Source: Mariprofundus sp. NF | GTDB taxonomy: Bacteria > Pseudomonadota > Zetaproteobacteria > Mariprofundales > Mariprofundaceae | NCBI RefSeq assembly: GCF_013387455.1 | Contig: NZ_VWNC01000001.1 | Coordinates: 372,001 to 436,000, forward strand | Length of the DNA stretch: 64,000 nt | Reading direction: 5' to 3' | Shown here: in pieces, positions 28,665-40,380 of the stretch | Position numbering within the stretch: position 1 is the first letter of the stretch | Layout: each line of letters begins with the position of its first letter | Translations under genes and position numbers: made by a program | The notes under the pieces: generated by a model | What the model saw: the letters and a program-made list of their open reading frames with translations, nothing else | The model's database searches: none | Told to the model about the DNA's origin: nothing

Positions 28665-31583
28665 ATGGCGAAAAAAAGCGAAAATAAGATTGATTCAGTC
28701 CTTTCAAAAGAGAGTGATAGTCAGCCAAGCTATTATGTAGGTATCGGCGCCTCGGCAGGCGGGCTGGAAGCAATTGAAGAGTTTTTCAAGCAGGCGCCCG
28801 AAGATGCAGGCATGGCCTATGTTGTGATTCAACACCTCTCACCAACCCATAAAAGTATGATGGTGGAGTTGCTCTCCCGTCATACTGAGATGCCGGTGTT
28901 GCGCGCAGAAGATGGCATGGATGTTGAGCGTGATACCATTTATCTGATTCCACCCAATAAGACCTTAAGTATTTTTCACGACAAGCTGTTGCTCTCGGAA
29001 GTGGATCATTCGCGTGAACTGAATCTTCCGATTGATATCTTCTTCCGCTCTCTGGCAGAGGATCAGGGGGAGAAGGCGATCGCTATTGTGCTCTCCGGTA
29101 CCGGCAGTGATGGCACACGGGGGCTGCGTAATATCAAGGAGAAGCTGGGTATGGTGATGGTGCAGGAGCCATCCTCCGCGAAATTTGATGGTATGCCGAA
29201 GAGTGCGATAGCCACCGGCCTGTGTGATTATATTCTGCCTCCTAATGAGATGCCGGGTCAGCTGATGGAGTATGCCAAGCACCCCTATGCCAGCCGCTCC
29301 AAGATATCAGAGACTGTGTTAACCGATGAGGATGGTTTGACGCGTATCTTCTATCAGTTAAGAGAGAAAACAGCTGTTGATTTTACACTCTACAAGCCGA
29401 GCACGCTGGTGCGTCGCATTGAGCGTCGCATGCTGGTCAATCAGATGCATGATCTGCCAGATTATGTGCGTTTTCTGGAGTCCAATCAGACCGAAGTGAT
29501 GACCCTGTATAGGGAGATGCTGATTGGCGTGACAAGCTTCTTTCGCGACTCCAAAGCATATGAGCTACTGGAAAAAACATTCCTGCCTGAGTTGATTCGT
29601 AAAAAAGAGGGGCAGGAGCTGCGCATCTGGGTGGCAGGCTGTTCTACCGGCGAAGAGGCCTATTCACTGGCCATGCTCTGCCATGATTGCATTGAACGGT
29701 TGGAGATTTCAGTGAAGGTGAAAATCTTTGCCACTGATGTCGATCGCGATGCCATTATCCGGGCCGGTAACGGTGTCTATCCGCAGTCGATCGCTGCCGA
29801 TGTTCCGGATCGCCTGCTTGCGCGATATTTTTACCGTCATGAAGATAGCTATCATATCATTCGCCAGATTCGTGAAATGGTGGTCTTTGCGCAGCAGAAT
29901 CTGGTGAAGGATCCGCCATTTACCAATATGGATATGGTCACCTGCCGCAACCTGTTGATCTATCTGCAGCCGATTCTGCAGCGCAAGGCGCTGGAGATGT
30001 TTAACTTCTCGCTCAGGCCGGAGGGCATTCTGTTTCTCGGTGCGAGTGAAACCACCGGTGAGATGTTCGAATACTTCGAGTCACTGGATAACAAATGGAA
30101 AATCTTCCGCTCTCGCGGCAAGCGTCGCGAACGCTCACTCACCGATGCTGATTCGATGCTGTATCGCAAAACAATAACCAGCATGCCCTATTCGAGCACT
30201 CCGCTACCGCGCAGCTATTCGCAAAGATTGCAGGAGGAGGAGCGGATTCTTGATCGGCTGTTGCAGTCGATCACTGGCAGTGCCCTGACCCTGGCACTGG
30301 CGGTCAATGAGCAGATGGAGCTGCAGTATGTAGCTGGTGACACGGATGGTTTTTTCAAACTGCCGTCAGGCAAGATTGAAAACAATATCGCCAAGATGGC
30401 GGTAAAGGATCTCTCGATTCCGCTCTCTACCGGTATTCAGAAAGCCTTCGCCAAGGGTGAAGAGGTACTCTACTCCAACATCTCCATTGAGCATCGCAAC
30501 GGCCCTAAAGTGTATGATATGCGGGTAAAACAGCTGGCAAAGAAGAAGGGGCAGGCGCCACTGGTTGGTGTGTTCCTGAATGAGAACAGAAAAATTCCGG
30601 TCATAGAAGAGAATGGTGATGCCTCGCATGTTTATGATGTCAGCAAAGAGGCGCAGCAGCGCATCATCGATCTGGAGCAGTCTCTGCAGTTCCATAAAGA
30701 GAATCTGCAGGCAACAGTGGAGGAGCTGGAGACCTCCAATGAGGAGTTGCAAGCCACCAATGAGGAGCTGATGGCCAGTAACGAAGAGCTGCAGTCCACC
30801 AATGAGGAGCTGCAGTCGGTCAACGAAGAGCTCTATACGGTGAATGCTGAGTATCAGAGCAAGATTGTTGAGCTGACCGAAGCCAACAACGATCTGGAAA
30901 ACCTCAACGCCAGCACCAATATCGCCACTGTGTTTCTCGATGAGAACTTTGATATTCGTAAGTTTACGCCCGCCTTTTCAACGGTGTATAAGATCATCGA
31001 ATCGGATGCCGGGCGTCCATTCAGCCACCTGAGCCACTATCTGCACGCTATCGACCCCTATGAGGTGGTGAAGTCTGTGGCCAGAGATGGTGGACCGGTG
31101 GAGATGGAGGTGGAGCACGAAAACGGTAACACCTACTTTATGCGCGTACTGCCCTACTATATCGCTCCGGAAGTCTATTCGGGAGTGGTGCTCAGCTTTA
31201 TTGATGTCAGCCCGCTAAAAGCCGAAAGCCATGAGCGCAGGCTGATCAACGCTGTGCTGAATGGCATGGTCGATGGGCTGGTGGTGTGCGACAGCTCTGG
31301 TGTGATCAGGCATGTGAATCCGACGGCATGTAAAATTTTCGGCTATGCGGAGAAGGATCTTCTCGGCCAGAGTGTGAATATACTGATGTTTGAGAAAGAG
31401 GCGAATGAGCATGATAAGCATATCGCCAGGCAGATGAGTAGCGGTAAGCACGTGAATGCCTGTGGTCAGGATGTGACTGGCAGACATCAGGATGGCAGCA
31501 GCGTTGATCTGCATATCACACTCTCCGAATCCTTTCTGGAGGGTAACAAATACTTTACTGCTGTGATCAGGAGACAGGATTAA
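28665..31583 (+). CDS. CheB/CheR fusion with coiled coil and PAS domains
   Basis: A 972-residue signalling protein. The CheB methylesterase domain (about 22-205) has the triad Ser30 (GASAGG), His57 and Asp149 (GTGSDG); the CheR methyltransferase domain (about 225-490) has RRIERRM and the SAM site [15 protein letters not shown] heptad coiled coil (about 660-740) leads to two PAS domains at the C-terminus. No receiver domain precedes CheB. Proteins of this design commonly end in a histidine kinase; here the kinase is the separate next gene, 3 bases downstream. GGGA precedes ATG 28665. No chemoreceptor gene is nearby, so its target may not be chemotaxis. Confidence 0.93.
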   Translation: MAKKSENKIDSVLSKESDSQPSYYVGIGASAGGLEAIEEFFKQAPEDAGMAYVVIQHLSPTHKSMMVELLSRHTEMPVLRAEDGMDVERDTIYLIPPNKTLSIFHDKLLLSEVDHSRELNLPIDIFFRSLAEDQGEKAIAIVLSGTGSDGTRGLRNIKEKLGMVMVQEPSSAKFDGMPKSAIATGLCDYILPPNEMPGQLMEYAKHPYASRSKISETVLTDEDGLTRIFYQLREKTAVDFTLYKPSTLVRRIERRMLVNQMHDLPDYVRFLESNQTEVMTLYREMLIGVTSFFRDSKAYELLEKTFLPELIRKKEGQELRIWVAGCSTGEEAYSLAMLCHDCIERLEISVKVKIFATDVDRDAIIRAGNGVYPQSIAADVPDRLLARYFYRHEDSYHIIRQIREMVVFAQQNLVKDPPFTNMDMVTCRNLLIYLQPILQRKALEMFNFSLRPEGILFLGASETTGEMFEYFESLDNKWKIFRSRGKRRERSLTDADSMLYRKTITSMPYSSTPLPRSYSQRLQEEERILDRLLQSITGSALTLALAVNEQMELQYVAGDTDGFFKLPSGKIENNIAKMAVKDLSIPLSTGIQKAFAKGEEVLYSNISIEHRNGPKVYDMRVKQLAKKKGQAPLVGVFLNENRKIPVIEENGDASHVYDVSKEAQQRIIDLEQSLQFHKENLQATVEELETSNEELQATNEELMASNEELQSTNEELQSVNEELYTVNAEYQSKIVELTEANNDLENLNASTNIATVFLDENFDIRKFTPAFSTVYKIIESDAGRPFSHLSHYLHAIDPYEVVKSVARDGGPVEMEVEHENGNTYFMRVLPYYIAPEVYSGVVLSFIDVSPLKAESHERRLINAVLNGMVDGLVVCDSSGVIRHVNPTACKIFGYAEKDLLGQSVNILMFEKEANEHDKHIARQMSSGKHVNACGQDVTGRHQDGSSVDLHITLSESFLEGNKYFTAVIRRQD
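30720..30834 (+). repeat. Tandem 21-bp heptad repeats
   Basis: Five to six consecutive heptads of the form xxNEELQ encode an uninterrupted coiled coil between the CheR and PAS parts, probably a signalling stalk or dimer interface. The pattern is a hallmark of CheB/CheR/PAS fusions. Confidence 0.8.
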
Positions 31584-31586
31584 AGC

Positions 31587-33674
31587 ATGGAGGGGAAATC
31601 TCGAGAGTTTGATGCGCGCTTTTCAAGGCTAAAAGATCAGGCCGAGGAGCTGCTGCGTGAGGATCCGCAGCGGGTTCATGAAATTGATGCGGCGCATGAT
31701 CTGATTCATGAGCTGCAGGTCTATCAGGCCGAGCTGGAGATTCAGAATGAGGAGTTGCGGGCAAGCCAGCAGGCGCTCGCGGCCTCGCGCGATCGTTTCT
31801 CCTACCTCTATCACGAGGCGCCGGTCGGTTATGTCTCTCTGGACCGCGATGGGATAGTGCGTGAAGCCAATGCCAGGATGGCACAGATGCTAAAGGTTCA
31901 GCTCTCTGATCTGATTGGCAAGTCGTTGCAGAATTTCATCTATCCCGGTGACCGGGATATCTATTTAGGACGATACCGCGCTTTTTACAATGCACCGGAT
32001 GGCAAAGAGCTGGAGCTGCGCATGGAGTGCTCGGATAACAAGGTAATGGATGTGCTGATTGAGGGGCGTTCAGCAACATTGAAGCATGAGGATATCTCCT
32101 GCGACGTGCTGGTATTGATGGTGATCACCGATATCAGTGAAAGAGTGGCGGCAGAGGCGAACCTTCGTCTGGCCGATAAGGTGATTCAGACGGCTCAGGA
32201 GGCGGTGATTGTGACCGACAGCGCTGGCCTGATTATTAGCGTTAACCCCTGTTTTGAGAAGACCACCGGCTATCAGAAGCATGAAGTGATCGGAAAAAAT
32301 CCGCGCATCCTGCAGTCCGGGCGGCAGGATAGATTTTTTTATGAACAGATGTGGCAGGAGATTGTTCATAAGGGGCAGTGGCAGGGTATTGTCTGGAATC
32401 GCAAGAAGAGTGGTGAAGAGTATGCCGAGCGACTCTCGATTAGTTGTATTCGCGATACTCGCCAACATATCACCCATTATGTTGGTGTGTTTACCGACAT
32501 TACCGAGCAACTCGAGCTCGAGGAGCAGCTCAGGCAATCCCAGAAGATGGAGGCGATCGGAACACTGGTTGGCGGCATCGCGCATGATTTCAACAATATG
32601 CTGGCCGGCATCACCGGTAACCTCTATCTGGCCAGAAAAGCCAGTGCAGACAGGCCAGAGGTTGTTTCTAAACTGGATGTGATAGAAAAGCTCAGCCTTG
32701 ATGCAGCGACCATGATCTCTCAGATGCTGGTGTTTGCTCGCAAGGATCTCGTTCGGCATGACTATCTGGATTTGAATCGCCTTGTGCAGCAGTTCAGTAG
32801 TAGCGTGGCTCGGGTAACCATTCCAGAGACCATTCAACTCGATGTCCAGCTGGAAACAGAATCTATGGTGGTATTGGCCGATGCCACGCAAATTCAGCAG
32901 GTCATTCTTAACCTGTTAAGTAATGCCCGTGATGCTGTAGCCGCCATCCGACAACCTGAGATCAGCATTGAGTTGGAGCGGTTTATCCCCGATGAGCTGT
33001 TCAAGTTACGCAACCAACACTTTTCCGGGATGGAGCTTGTTCGATTAACGGTGCGCGATAATGGCTGTGGAATGGATGAGGAGATACAGAAGCGCGTGTT
33101 TGAGCCGTTTTATACCACCAAAGAGGTTGGTGAAGGTACCGGACTTGGGCTCTCCATGGTGTATGGTGCAGTGCAAGGCTTTGACGGGCTGGTTGAGATT
33201 GATAGTCAGCCTGATGCTGGCACGGCAATACATATCTATCTGCCACTTCATAAGGCGGAGATTGATGATATAGCCAGTAGTGATGAAGAGGTGCCGAGCC
33301 TTGAATCTCGTGGTGAGTTGATTCTTATCGCTGATGATGATGCCATGGTTCGTGAAGTCACCTCAGAAACCCTGAAGAACATGGGTTATCGCGTTATTGA
33401 GGCCGAAGATGGCTCCAGGTTGCTGGATCTTTTTATTGAGCATCGAAATGAAGTTGATCTGGTTCTGCTTGATATGGTGATGCCGAAGGTGAGCGGCTGG
33501 ACGGCTGCTGAGAAGTTGCGCCGATTGCGGCCTGATCTGCCTATTATATTTATGACCGGATATGATCGTGAGCATGTGCTGGATGAACATGGAGAGATGG
33601 ATAATACACGCGTTCTATCAAAGCCATTTCCGCCCGATCAACTTAATGCTGCAATGCGGTCGCTGTTAACCTAA
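31587..33674 (+). CDS. Hybrid sensor histidine kinase with PAS domains and receiver
   Basis: A 695-residue cytoplasmic kinase with no membrane segment. Order: N-terminal coiled coil (LQVYQAELEIQNEELR), PAS (about 70-190), second PAS/PAC (about 195-310), HisKA with His333 in GGIAHDFNNM, HATPase_c with NLLSNARDAV and GTGLGLSMVYG, and a C-terminal receiver with Asp629 in LLDMVMPKVSG. The HDFNN box marks the NtrB-like class. It starts 3 bases after the CheB/CheR-PAS gene, so the two form one signalling unit; the stimulus is unknown. Confidence 0.93.
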   Translation: MEGKSREFDARFSRLKDQAEELLREDPQRVHEIDAAHDLIHELQVYQAELEIQNEELRASQQALAASRDRFSYLYHEAPVGYVSLDRDGIVREANARMAQMLKVQLSDLIGKSLQNFIYPGDRDIYLGRYRAFYNAPDGKELELRMECSDNKVMDVLIEGRSATLKHEDISCDVLVLMVITDISERVAAEANLRLADKVIQTAQEAVIVTDSAGLIISVNPCFEKTTGYQKHEVIGKNPRILQSGRQDRFFYEQMWQEIVHKGQWQGIVWNRKKSGEEYAERLSISCIRDTRQHITHYVGVFTDITEQLELEEQLRQSQKMEAIGTLVGGIAHDFNNMLAGITGNLYLARKASADRPEVVSKLDVIEKLSLDAATMISQMLVFARKDLVRHDYLDLNRLVQQFSSSVARVTIPETIQLDVQLETESMVVLADATQIQQVILNLLSNARDAVAAIRQPEISIELERFIPDELFKLRNQHFSGMELVRLTVRDNGCGMDEEIQKRVFEPFYTTKEVGEGTGLGLSMVYGAVQGFDGLVEIDSQPDAGTAIHIYLPLHKAEIDDIASSDEEVPSLESRGELILIADDDAMVREVTSETLKNMGYRVIEAEDGSRLLDLFIEHRNEVDLVLLDMVMPKVSGWTAAEKLRRLRPDLPIIFMTGYDREHVLDEHGEMDNTRVLSKPFPPDQLNAAMRSLLT

Positions 33675-33718
33675 AGAATAATTTGAATCGAAGGCCGGAA
33701 GCGGTGATTCATTACGAC

Positions 33719-34369
33719 TTAAATAGCAGTTGGTTTTTCGGGCCAGGTGCATTCTGCGGCTACGGCGCAGGTGTGGCATTTGGGTTTTCGGGCAGTACAG
33801 GTGTAGCGGCCATGCAGGATCAGCCAGTGGTGGGCATGCTGCATAAACTCTTTGGGGATTCTTTTCAGTAGTCCCTTCTCCACATCCAGTGGCGTTTTAC
33901 CCGGTGCTATGCCGGTGCGGTTGCCGACCCGGAAGATGTGGGTATCCACCGCCATGGTCGGTTCACCGAATAGTACGTTAAGCACCACATTGGCGGTTTT
34001 TCTGCCTACGCCCGGCAGTGCTTCCAGCTCCTTGCGGGTGCGAGGAACCTGACCATTGTGCAGCTCAACCAGCATCGCACAGGTCTCCATCAAGTGCTTT
34101 GCTTTGCTGTTATAAAGCCCGAGGGTGGCGATATAGGATTTCAGTCCCGCCTCACCAAGATCGAGAATCATCTGCGGCGTATTGGCAACCGGATAGAGTT
34201 TGGCGGTGGCTTTGTTGACACCCACATCCGTGGACTGGGCTGAGAGCATCACGGCTGCCAGCAGTTCGAAATCATTGCTGTAGTTAAGTTCGGTGACCGG
34301 TTCAGGATCAATGGATTGCAGGTGTTCAAAGAAACGCCGCACATTGGCAGTCGTCATGCGTTTTGCCAT
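33719..34369 (-). CDS. nth: Endonuclease III
   Basis: A 216-residue DNA glycosylase/AP lyase for oxidised pyrimidines. The helix-hairpin-helix LPGVGRKTA with catalytic Lys, the catalytic Asp in VDTHIFRV, and the 4Fe-4S loop C-x6-C-x2-C-x5-C near the C-terminus are all intact. The start has no clear ribosome binding site; a second ATG four codons in is possible. It converges with the kinase gene and follows the pilP-like gene by 13 bases. Confidence 0.96.
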   Translation of the reverse strand: MAKRMTTANVRRFFEHLQSIDPEPVTELNYSNDFELLAAVMLSAQSTDVGVNKATAKLYPVANTPQMILDLGEAGLKSYIATLGLYNSKAKHLMETCAMLVELHNGQVPRTRKELEALPGVGRKTANVVLNVLFGEPTMAVDTHIFRVGNRTGIAPGKTPLDVEKGLLKRIPKEFMQHAHHWLILHGRYTCTARKPKCHTCAVAAECTWPEKPTAI

Positions 34370-34382
34370 GTGAGGGGGACTG

Positions 34383-34880
34383 TTACTCGTTAACTTCGTT
34401 CATGGTCAGATTGACCTGACGATCGATAATCTCACCGGCGGGATTGAGCACCTGTTCAACGAGGAAGAGGGTATCACCGGTGATCTTCTCGATCTTACCG
34501 TTGTTTTTACCCATGTAGTTACCGCGACGTACGATATAACCCTTGGCAGTGCCATCCTGCACCATACCTACGCGCTCACCACCCATTGAGAATATGGCAA
34601 CCAGCTTCAGTGTGGAGAGATCATAATCTTCGAGTTTTTCGCGTTCGCGGTTGGAGAGGCGGGTTTTGCTATTGAGCAGGGCGCTCTGACCACGTGAAGC
34701 GACACGCACCAGATAGGAGGCGAAAGGATCACGCAGATTGGCAAAATCGATCTCAGGGGCGGTAACCAGATGCTGCATGGCATCAGGCATCGATCCCTCT
34801 TCTGATGTGACAGCATCTTCTGCCGATGCCGTAAAAGCACCTGTTAAACATACCGCCAACAGACCGGCCCAAAACTTCAT
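34383..34880 (-). CDS. PilP-like pilus assembly protein
   Basis: A 165-residue exported protein with a cleavable signal peptide (about 1-20, ending ASAED). The PilP domain is recognisable: RDPFASYL, EDYDLSTLKLVAIFSMGG, MVQDGTAKGYIVRRGNYMGKNNGKI. PilP connects the PilN/O inner-membrane complex to the PilQ secretin of type IV pili. The usual pilMNO and pilQ neighbours are absent; it lies alone upstream of nth. It may serve a pilus locus elsewhere. Most PilP proteins are lipoproteins; no lipobox Cys is seen here. Confidence 0.75.
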   Translation of the reverse strand: MKFWAGLLAVCLTGAFTASAEDAVTSEEGSMPDAMQHLVTAPEIDFANLRDPFASYLVRVASRGQSALLNSKTRLSNREREKLEDYDLSTLKLVAIFSMGGERVGMVQDGTAKGYIVRRGNYMGKNNGKIEKITGDTLFLVEQVLNPAGEIIDRQVNLTMNEVNE

Positions 34881-34903
34881 CGTTATCTCCCTGCTGCCAT
34901 AAA

Positions 34904-34928
34904 ACAGACGTTTATGCAGATCGTCTGT
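34904..34928. promoter_or_regulatory. Inverted repeat upstream of the pilP-like gene
   Basis: A perfect 7-bp inverted repeat ACAGACG / CGTCTGT with an 11-base spacer lies 23 bases before the ATG. It could be an operator or a 5' leader hairpin; nothing identifies the factor. Confidence 0.35.
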
Positions 34929-34993
34929 GAATTAGAGCATTGTTATCAATGTGATGCAAAGCAAATCTGAGGCCAGCCGGATGCACGCTGCCT

Positions 34994-35446
34994 CTACTTT
35001 CTGCCGGAGCTGCCAAAACCGCCGCTACCGCGCTGGGTTTCAGAAAGCTCTGAAACTGCTTCGAAATTAGCCTGCACAAACGGGGCAATGATCATCTGGG
35101 CGATGCGGTCGCCACGGCTGACAGTGAATGGTTCTTTGCCGTGGTTGATCAGGATTACACCCACCTCGCCACGGTAGTCGGCATCGATGGTGCCCGGTGT
35201 ATTGAGCACGGTGATGCCGAATTTCAGGGCAAGACCTGAACGGGGACGAACCTGGGCTTCAAAATTATCAGGCAGGGCCATGGCGAAACCGGTTTTGATC
35301 AGTGCTGTCTCTCCGGGTTGAATGATCACATCATCATCAACCGCTGCGCGAAGATCGGCTCCCGCCGCGTGGGTGGTGGCGTAGAAGGGGAGATCAATAC
35401 CTTCACCATGAGGTAGTCGTTGAATCTGTACTTTCGGGTTGCTCAT
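34994..35446 (-). CDS. dut: dUTP diphosphatase
   Basis: A 150-residue trimeric dUTPase with its five motifs visible: [36 protein letters not shown] and the C-terminal [10 protein letters not shown]. It removes dUTP and supplies dUMP. ATG 35446 overlaps the coaBC stop by one base (TGATG), with GGAG 8 bases upstream, so translation is coupled. The coaBC-dut order is common in proteobacteria. Confidence 0.97.
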   Translation of the reverse strand: MSNPKVQIQRLPHGEGIDLPFYATTHAAGADLRAAVDDDVIIQPGETALIKTGFAMALPDNFEAQVRPRSGLALKFGITVLNTPGTIDADYRGEVGVILINHGKEPFTVSRGDRIAQMIIAPFVQANFEAVSELSETQRGSGGFGSSGRK

Positions 35447-36627
35447 CACTTTAGCTCCGTAATGTGTTGAATAATCTGTTCGGCAAAGGCCTGTTTGCTG
35501 ACTGTGTCGATCGTGGTTTCGCTCTGCGGAGTGATCCACCAGCCGCTGGCATTGTGCGATCCCATGTTGTTGACATCGTTAGCAACAATCGCATCGACAT
35601 TTTTTTGCGACAGTTTGCTCTTTGCATACGCGATATGGTTGGACGATTCAGCGGCAAAGGCGATGACGTGAGACGGGCGCTTCTCCATCTTGGCGATGTG
35701 GGCGACGATATCGGGGTTGGCGATCAGTTCGACATGCATGCTGGTTGTGCCGCCGCGTTTCATCTTCTCGGTATACATCTCATGAAAACGGAAATCACTG
35801 ACGGCGGCTGTGGCGATAAATGTATCGGCACCTCTGGCTGCTTTCAGGCATGCACTGAGCATATCATCTGCAGATTCAACATCGATGCGTTTCACCTGCG
35901 GATGAGTATGAGGGGTTCCCGGGCCTGCAATAAGTGTAACCGCTGCTCCCATGGCTGTGGCAGTTGAGGCAAGCTGTGCACCGAGTTTGCCGCTGGCGCG
36001 ATTGGTCAACACGCGCACGGCATCCCACGCCTCGACAGTCGGTCCGGCATTGATCACCCACTGTTGACCTTTCAGAGCCTGATCTTGCCAGAGCAGCGGT
36101 TGCAGTGCCGCGACAATCGCTTCCGGTTCAGAGAGGCGGCCTGTTCCCTGTTCTCCGCAGGCCAGTGTCCCCGCTTCAGGGCCGATAAATGATATGCCGC
36201 GCGCTTTGAGTGTTTCAACATTGCGGCAGGTGGCATCGGACTCCCACATCGAGCTGTTCATGGCAGGAGCAAGTAGAATTGGTGCCTCATTGACCTGCAT
36301 CATGGTGGTCAGCAGGTCATCGGCGATACCATATGCAAGCCGGGCCAGAATATTGGCCGTGGCCGGTGCGATCACTACGGCATCAGCCCAGCGTGCCAGT
36401 TGAATGTGGCCCATATTACGCTCAGATGTCAGATCAAAAAGCTCTGTGTGCACCTCATTGCCTGTCAAAGCCTCAAAAGTCAGTGGTGAAACAAACTCGG
36501 TTGCCGAGCGGGTCATGATGCAACGCACCTCTGCCCCTGCCTTGATCAGCAGGCGGGCAAGCTCGGCCACGCGGTAGACGGCAATGCCGCCACCGATGCC
36601 GATGAGGATGCGTCTGTTCTGTAACAT
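35446..36627 (-). CDS. coaBC: Phosphopantothenoylcysteine decarboxylase/phosphopantothenate-cysteine ligase
   Basis: A 393-residue bifunctional enzyme of coenzyme A synthesis. CoaC (1-185): [10 protein letters not shown], His74 in [15 protein letters not shown] and the flap Cys in [10 protein letters not shown]. CoaB (190-393): [23 protein letters not shown] and [13 protein letters not shown]. It starts 1 base after the bcp stop codon and overlaps dut, so bcp-coaBC-dut form an operon. Confidence 0.97.
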   Translation of the reverse strand: MLQNRRILIGIGGGIAVYRVAELARLLIKAGAEVRCIMTRSATEFVSPLTFEALTGNEVHTELFDLTSERNMGHIQLARWADAVVIAPATANILARLAYGIADDLLTTMMQVNEAPILLAPAMNSSMWESDATCRNVETLKARGISFIGPEAGTLACGEQGTGRLSEPEAIVAALQPLLWQDQALKGQQWVINAGPTVEAWDAVRVLTNRASGKLGAQLASTATAMGAAVTLIAGPGTPHTHPQVKRIDVESADDMLSACLKAARGADTFIATAAVSDFRFHEMYTEKMKRGGTTSMHVELIANPDIVAHIAKMEKRPSHVIAFAAESSNHIAYAKSKLSQKNVDAIVANDVNNMGSHNASGWWITPQSETTIDTVSKQAFAEQIIQHITELK

Positions 36628-36628
36628 G

Positions 36629-37111
36629 TTAGCTCTGTGCTTCCTTCAGAGTGTTCAGCACCTCTTCAACATGACCGGCAACCTTCACTTTGCGCCAGAC
36701 GTTAGTAATCACACCTTCAGGGTTGATGATGAAAGTGGAGCGCTCAATGCCAAGGTACTCTTTGCCGTAGTTCATCTTCATCTGCAGAACATCAAAGGCT
36801 TTGCAGAGTGTTTCATCAGGATCAGAGATAAGCGGGAAGTTGAGATCCTGTTTGGTAACGAAGTTCTGGTGTGATTTCACGGAATCACGACTGACACCGA
36901 CAATGGCTGCATCGGCAGCGGAGAAGTCGGGCAGGGCATCGCGAAACTCACATGACTCGGTGGTGCAACCGGAGGTGCTGTCTTTCGGATAGAAGTAGAG
37001 AATGACCCACTTGCCTTTCAGATCAGCCAGCTTAAGTGTGCCTTCAGGCCAAGTCTGCAGCTCGATATCGGCTGGTGCGGCATCGCCGGGATTGATGGTG
37101 TATGTGCTCAT
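36629..37111 (-). CDS. bcp: Thiol peroxidase Bcp (PrxQ-type peroxiredoxin)
   Basis: A 160-residue peroxiredoxin with peroxidatic Cys49 in DSTSGCTTES and the helix-located resolving Cys54, the pattern of PrxQ/BCP enzymes reducing hydrogen and lipid peroxides. RSTFIINPEGVI and the C-terminal HVEEVLNTL helix agree. It is divergent from ispH across about 97 bases and leads the bcp-coaBC-dut run. Confidence 0.96.
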   Translation of the reverse strand: MSTYTINPGDAAPADIELQTWPEGTLKLADLKGKWVILYFYPKDSTSGCTTESCEFRDALPDFSAADAAIVGVSRDSVKSHQNFVTKQDLNFPLISDPDETLCKAFDVLQMKMNYGKEYLGIERSTFIINPEGVITNVWRKVKVAGHVEEVLNTLKEAQS

Positions 37112-37208
37112 TTAAAGCTCCTTGGCTGAGGTTGTCAGTCCAAAACTGGATTATCGGATGCGCAAGCATAGGACACGATGCTAGCCTTCGCCACATGGAG
37201 ATATGTTT

Positions 37209-38135
37209 ATGAGTCAGGTGCTGTTGGTTGAGCCGCGTGGTTTCTGTGCCGGTGTGGATCGCGCTATCGAGATTGTTGAGCGGGCGCTGGAGGTCTACGG
37301 CGCACCGGTTTATGTGCGTCATGAGATCGTCCATAACAAATTTGTCGTTGAAGGGTTGAAGGCGAAAGGGGCGGTGTTTATCGCTGAGGTGGATGATGCA
37401 CCGGATAATTCGCTGCTGATTTTCTCAGCCCATGGTGTGAGTAAGTCGGTGCGTAGCAGTGCCGATGTGCGTGGTCTGCGTGTGATTGATGCTACCTGTC
37501 CGCTGGTGACCAAGGTGCATCTTGAGCTGCTGCGCCACTATCAGAATGGTGATCAGGTGATTTTGATCGGCCATGCCGGACATCCTGAAGTAGAGGGCAC
37601 AATGGGGCAGGCACCAGAGGGTTCTGTGTTGCTGGTTTCACAACCTGAGGATGTCGAGCAGCTTGAAGTTGCAGATGCGGAGAGGGTTGCCTATGTTACC
37701 CAAACCACACTTAGTGTTGATGATACGGCCGATGTGATTGCCGCGTTACAAACACGGTTCCCCAATATTCAAAGCCCGAAACGTGAAGATATCTGTTATG
37801 CCACCAGCAACCGTCAGGCGGCGGTCAAAGAGCTGGCTGCTAATTCTGATGTGGTGCTGGTGATAGGCTCCAAAAACTCATCCAACTCGAATCGCTTGCG
37901 TGAAGTGGCTGAACGTTCGGGTTGCTCCGCCTATCTGATTGATGGTTGTGAAGATATCGAACCTGGCTGGTTCGGTTTTGATGACCGCATAGGTATCTCG
38001 GCCGGTGCATCTGCACCGGAAGTGCTGGTTGAGCAGGTGAGTGAGTGGCTGAAGGCACGTGGTTTTGCTGCTCCGCAAGTGCTTAAGGTACGTGAGGAGA
38101 ATGTTACCTTCAGTCTGCCGACTGAGCTGCGCTGA
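37209..38135 (+). CDS. ispH: 4-hydroxy-3-methylbut-2-enyl diphosphate reductase
   Basis: A 308-residue Fe-S enzyme, last step of the MEP pathway giving IPP and DMAPP. Cluster ligands: Cys13 (GFCAGV), the Cys in DATCPLV, and the Cys in [10 protein letters not shown]; the active-site Glu region VEGTMGQ is present. ATG 37209 was chosen since GGAG ends 8 bases upstream; an ATG 6 bases earlier is too close. The other MEP gene here, ispE, is 24 kb away. Confidence 0.97.
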   Translation: MSQVLLVEPRGFCAGVDRAIEIVERALEVYGAPVYVRHEIVHNKFVVEGLKAKGAVFIAEVDDAPDNSLLIFSAHGVSKSVRSSADVRGLRVIDATCPLVTKVHLELLRHYQNGDQVILIGHAGHPEVEGTMGQAPEGSVLLVSQPEDVEQLEVADAERVAYVTQTTLSVDDTADVIAALQTRFPNIQSPKREDICYATSNRQAAVKELAANSDVVLVIGSKNSSNSNRLREVAERSGCSAYLIDGCEDIEPGWFGFDDRIGISAGASAPEVLVEQVSEWLKARGFAAPQVLKVREENVTFSLPTELR

Positions 38136-38195
38136 ATTTCTTATTTTGATGGGTTTAGTATTAAAAAGAGGGTAACAATTCAGTGCATACATTCA

Positions 38196-38332
38196 GAACC
38201 ACGAATGGCCCTGACCACCTTCTCTGCATAGTGGTACATTCACCTTGTAGACACAAATGAGCACGAATTTAAAGATATTCAACCAGTACGGCCTCTCTTA
38301 TTCGTGTTGATTTGTGTGCATTCGTGGTTCGA
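38196..38332. repeat. Diverged inverted iteron array between ispH and purB
   Basis: GAACCACGAATGG at 38196-38208 and units CACAAATGAG, CACGAATTTA near 38251-38270 face a right arm at 38298-38332 whose reverse complement reads CACGAATGCA, CACAAATCAA, CACGAATAA. The 10-bp spacing and CxCxxAT core resemble the guaB-guaA and ribF-ileS arrays, with a shifted consensus. No gene lies inside. It fills the space between the convergent ispH and purB. Confidence 0.7.
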
Positions 38333-38349
38333 TTTTATGTTTTTTGTAA

Positions 38350-40210
<1,861 letters not shown>

Positions 40211-40213
40211 TGA

Positions 40214-40297
40214 GCGAGGATGGCGGAATTGGTAGACGCGCTGGTTTTAGGTACCAGTACCTTTGGTGTGGGGGTTCGAGTCCCCCTCCTCGTACCA
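40214..40297 (+). tRNA. tRNA-Leu (TAG anticodon)
   Basis: An 84-nt class II tRNA with encoded CCA: acceptor GCGAGGA / TCCTCGT, D-arm AATTGGTAGACGC, anticodon loop TTTTAGG giving TAG, a long variable arm and T-arm GGGGGTTCGAGTCCCCC. tig follows 83 bases later. The 268-bp repeat ends 3 bases before its 5' end, so its promoter must lie in or beyond the repeat. Confidence 0.97.
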
Positions 40298-40380
40298 TTT
40301 ATTATAGATAGAAGGTGACCCTGCCTTCTACTTGTTCAGTGATAAGTAGCAGGTGAGATCCTGCATATTTGGAGATGGCA

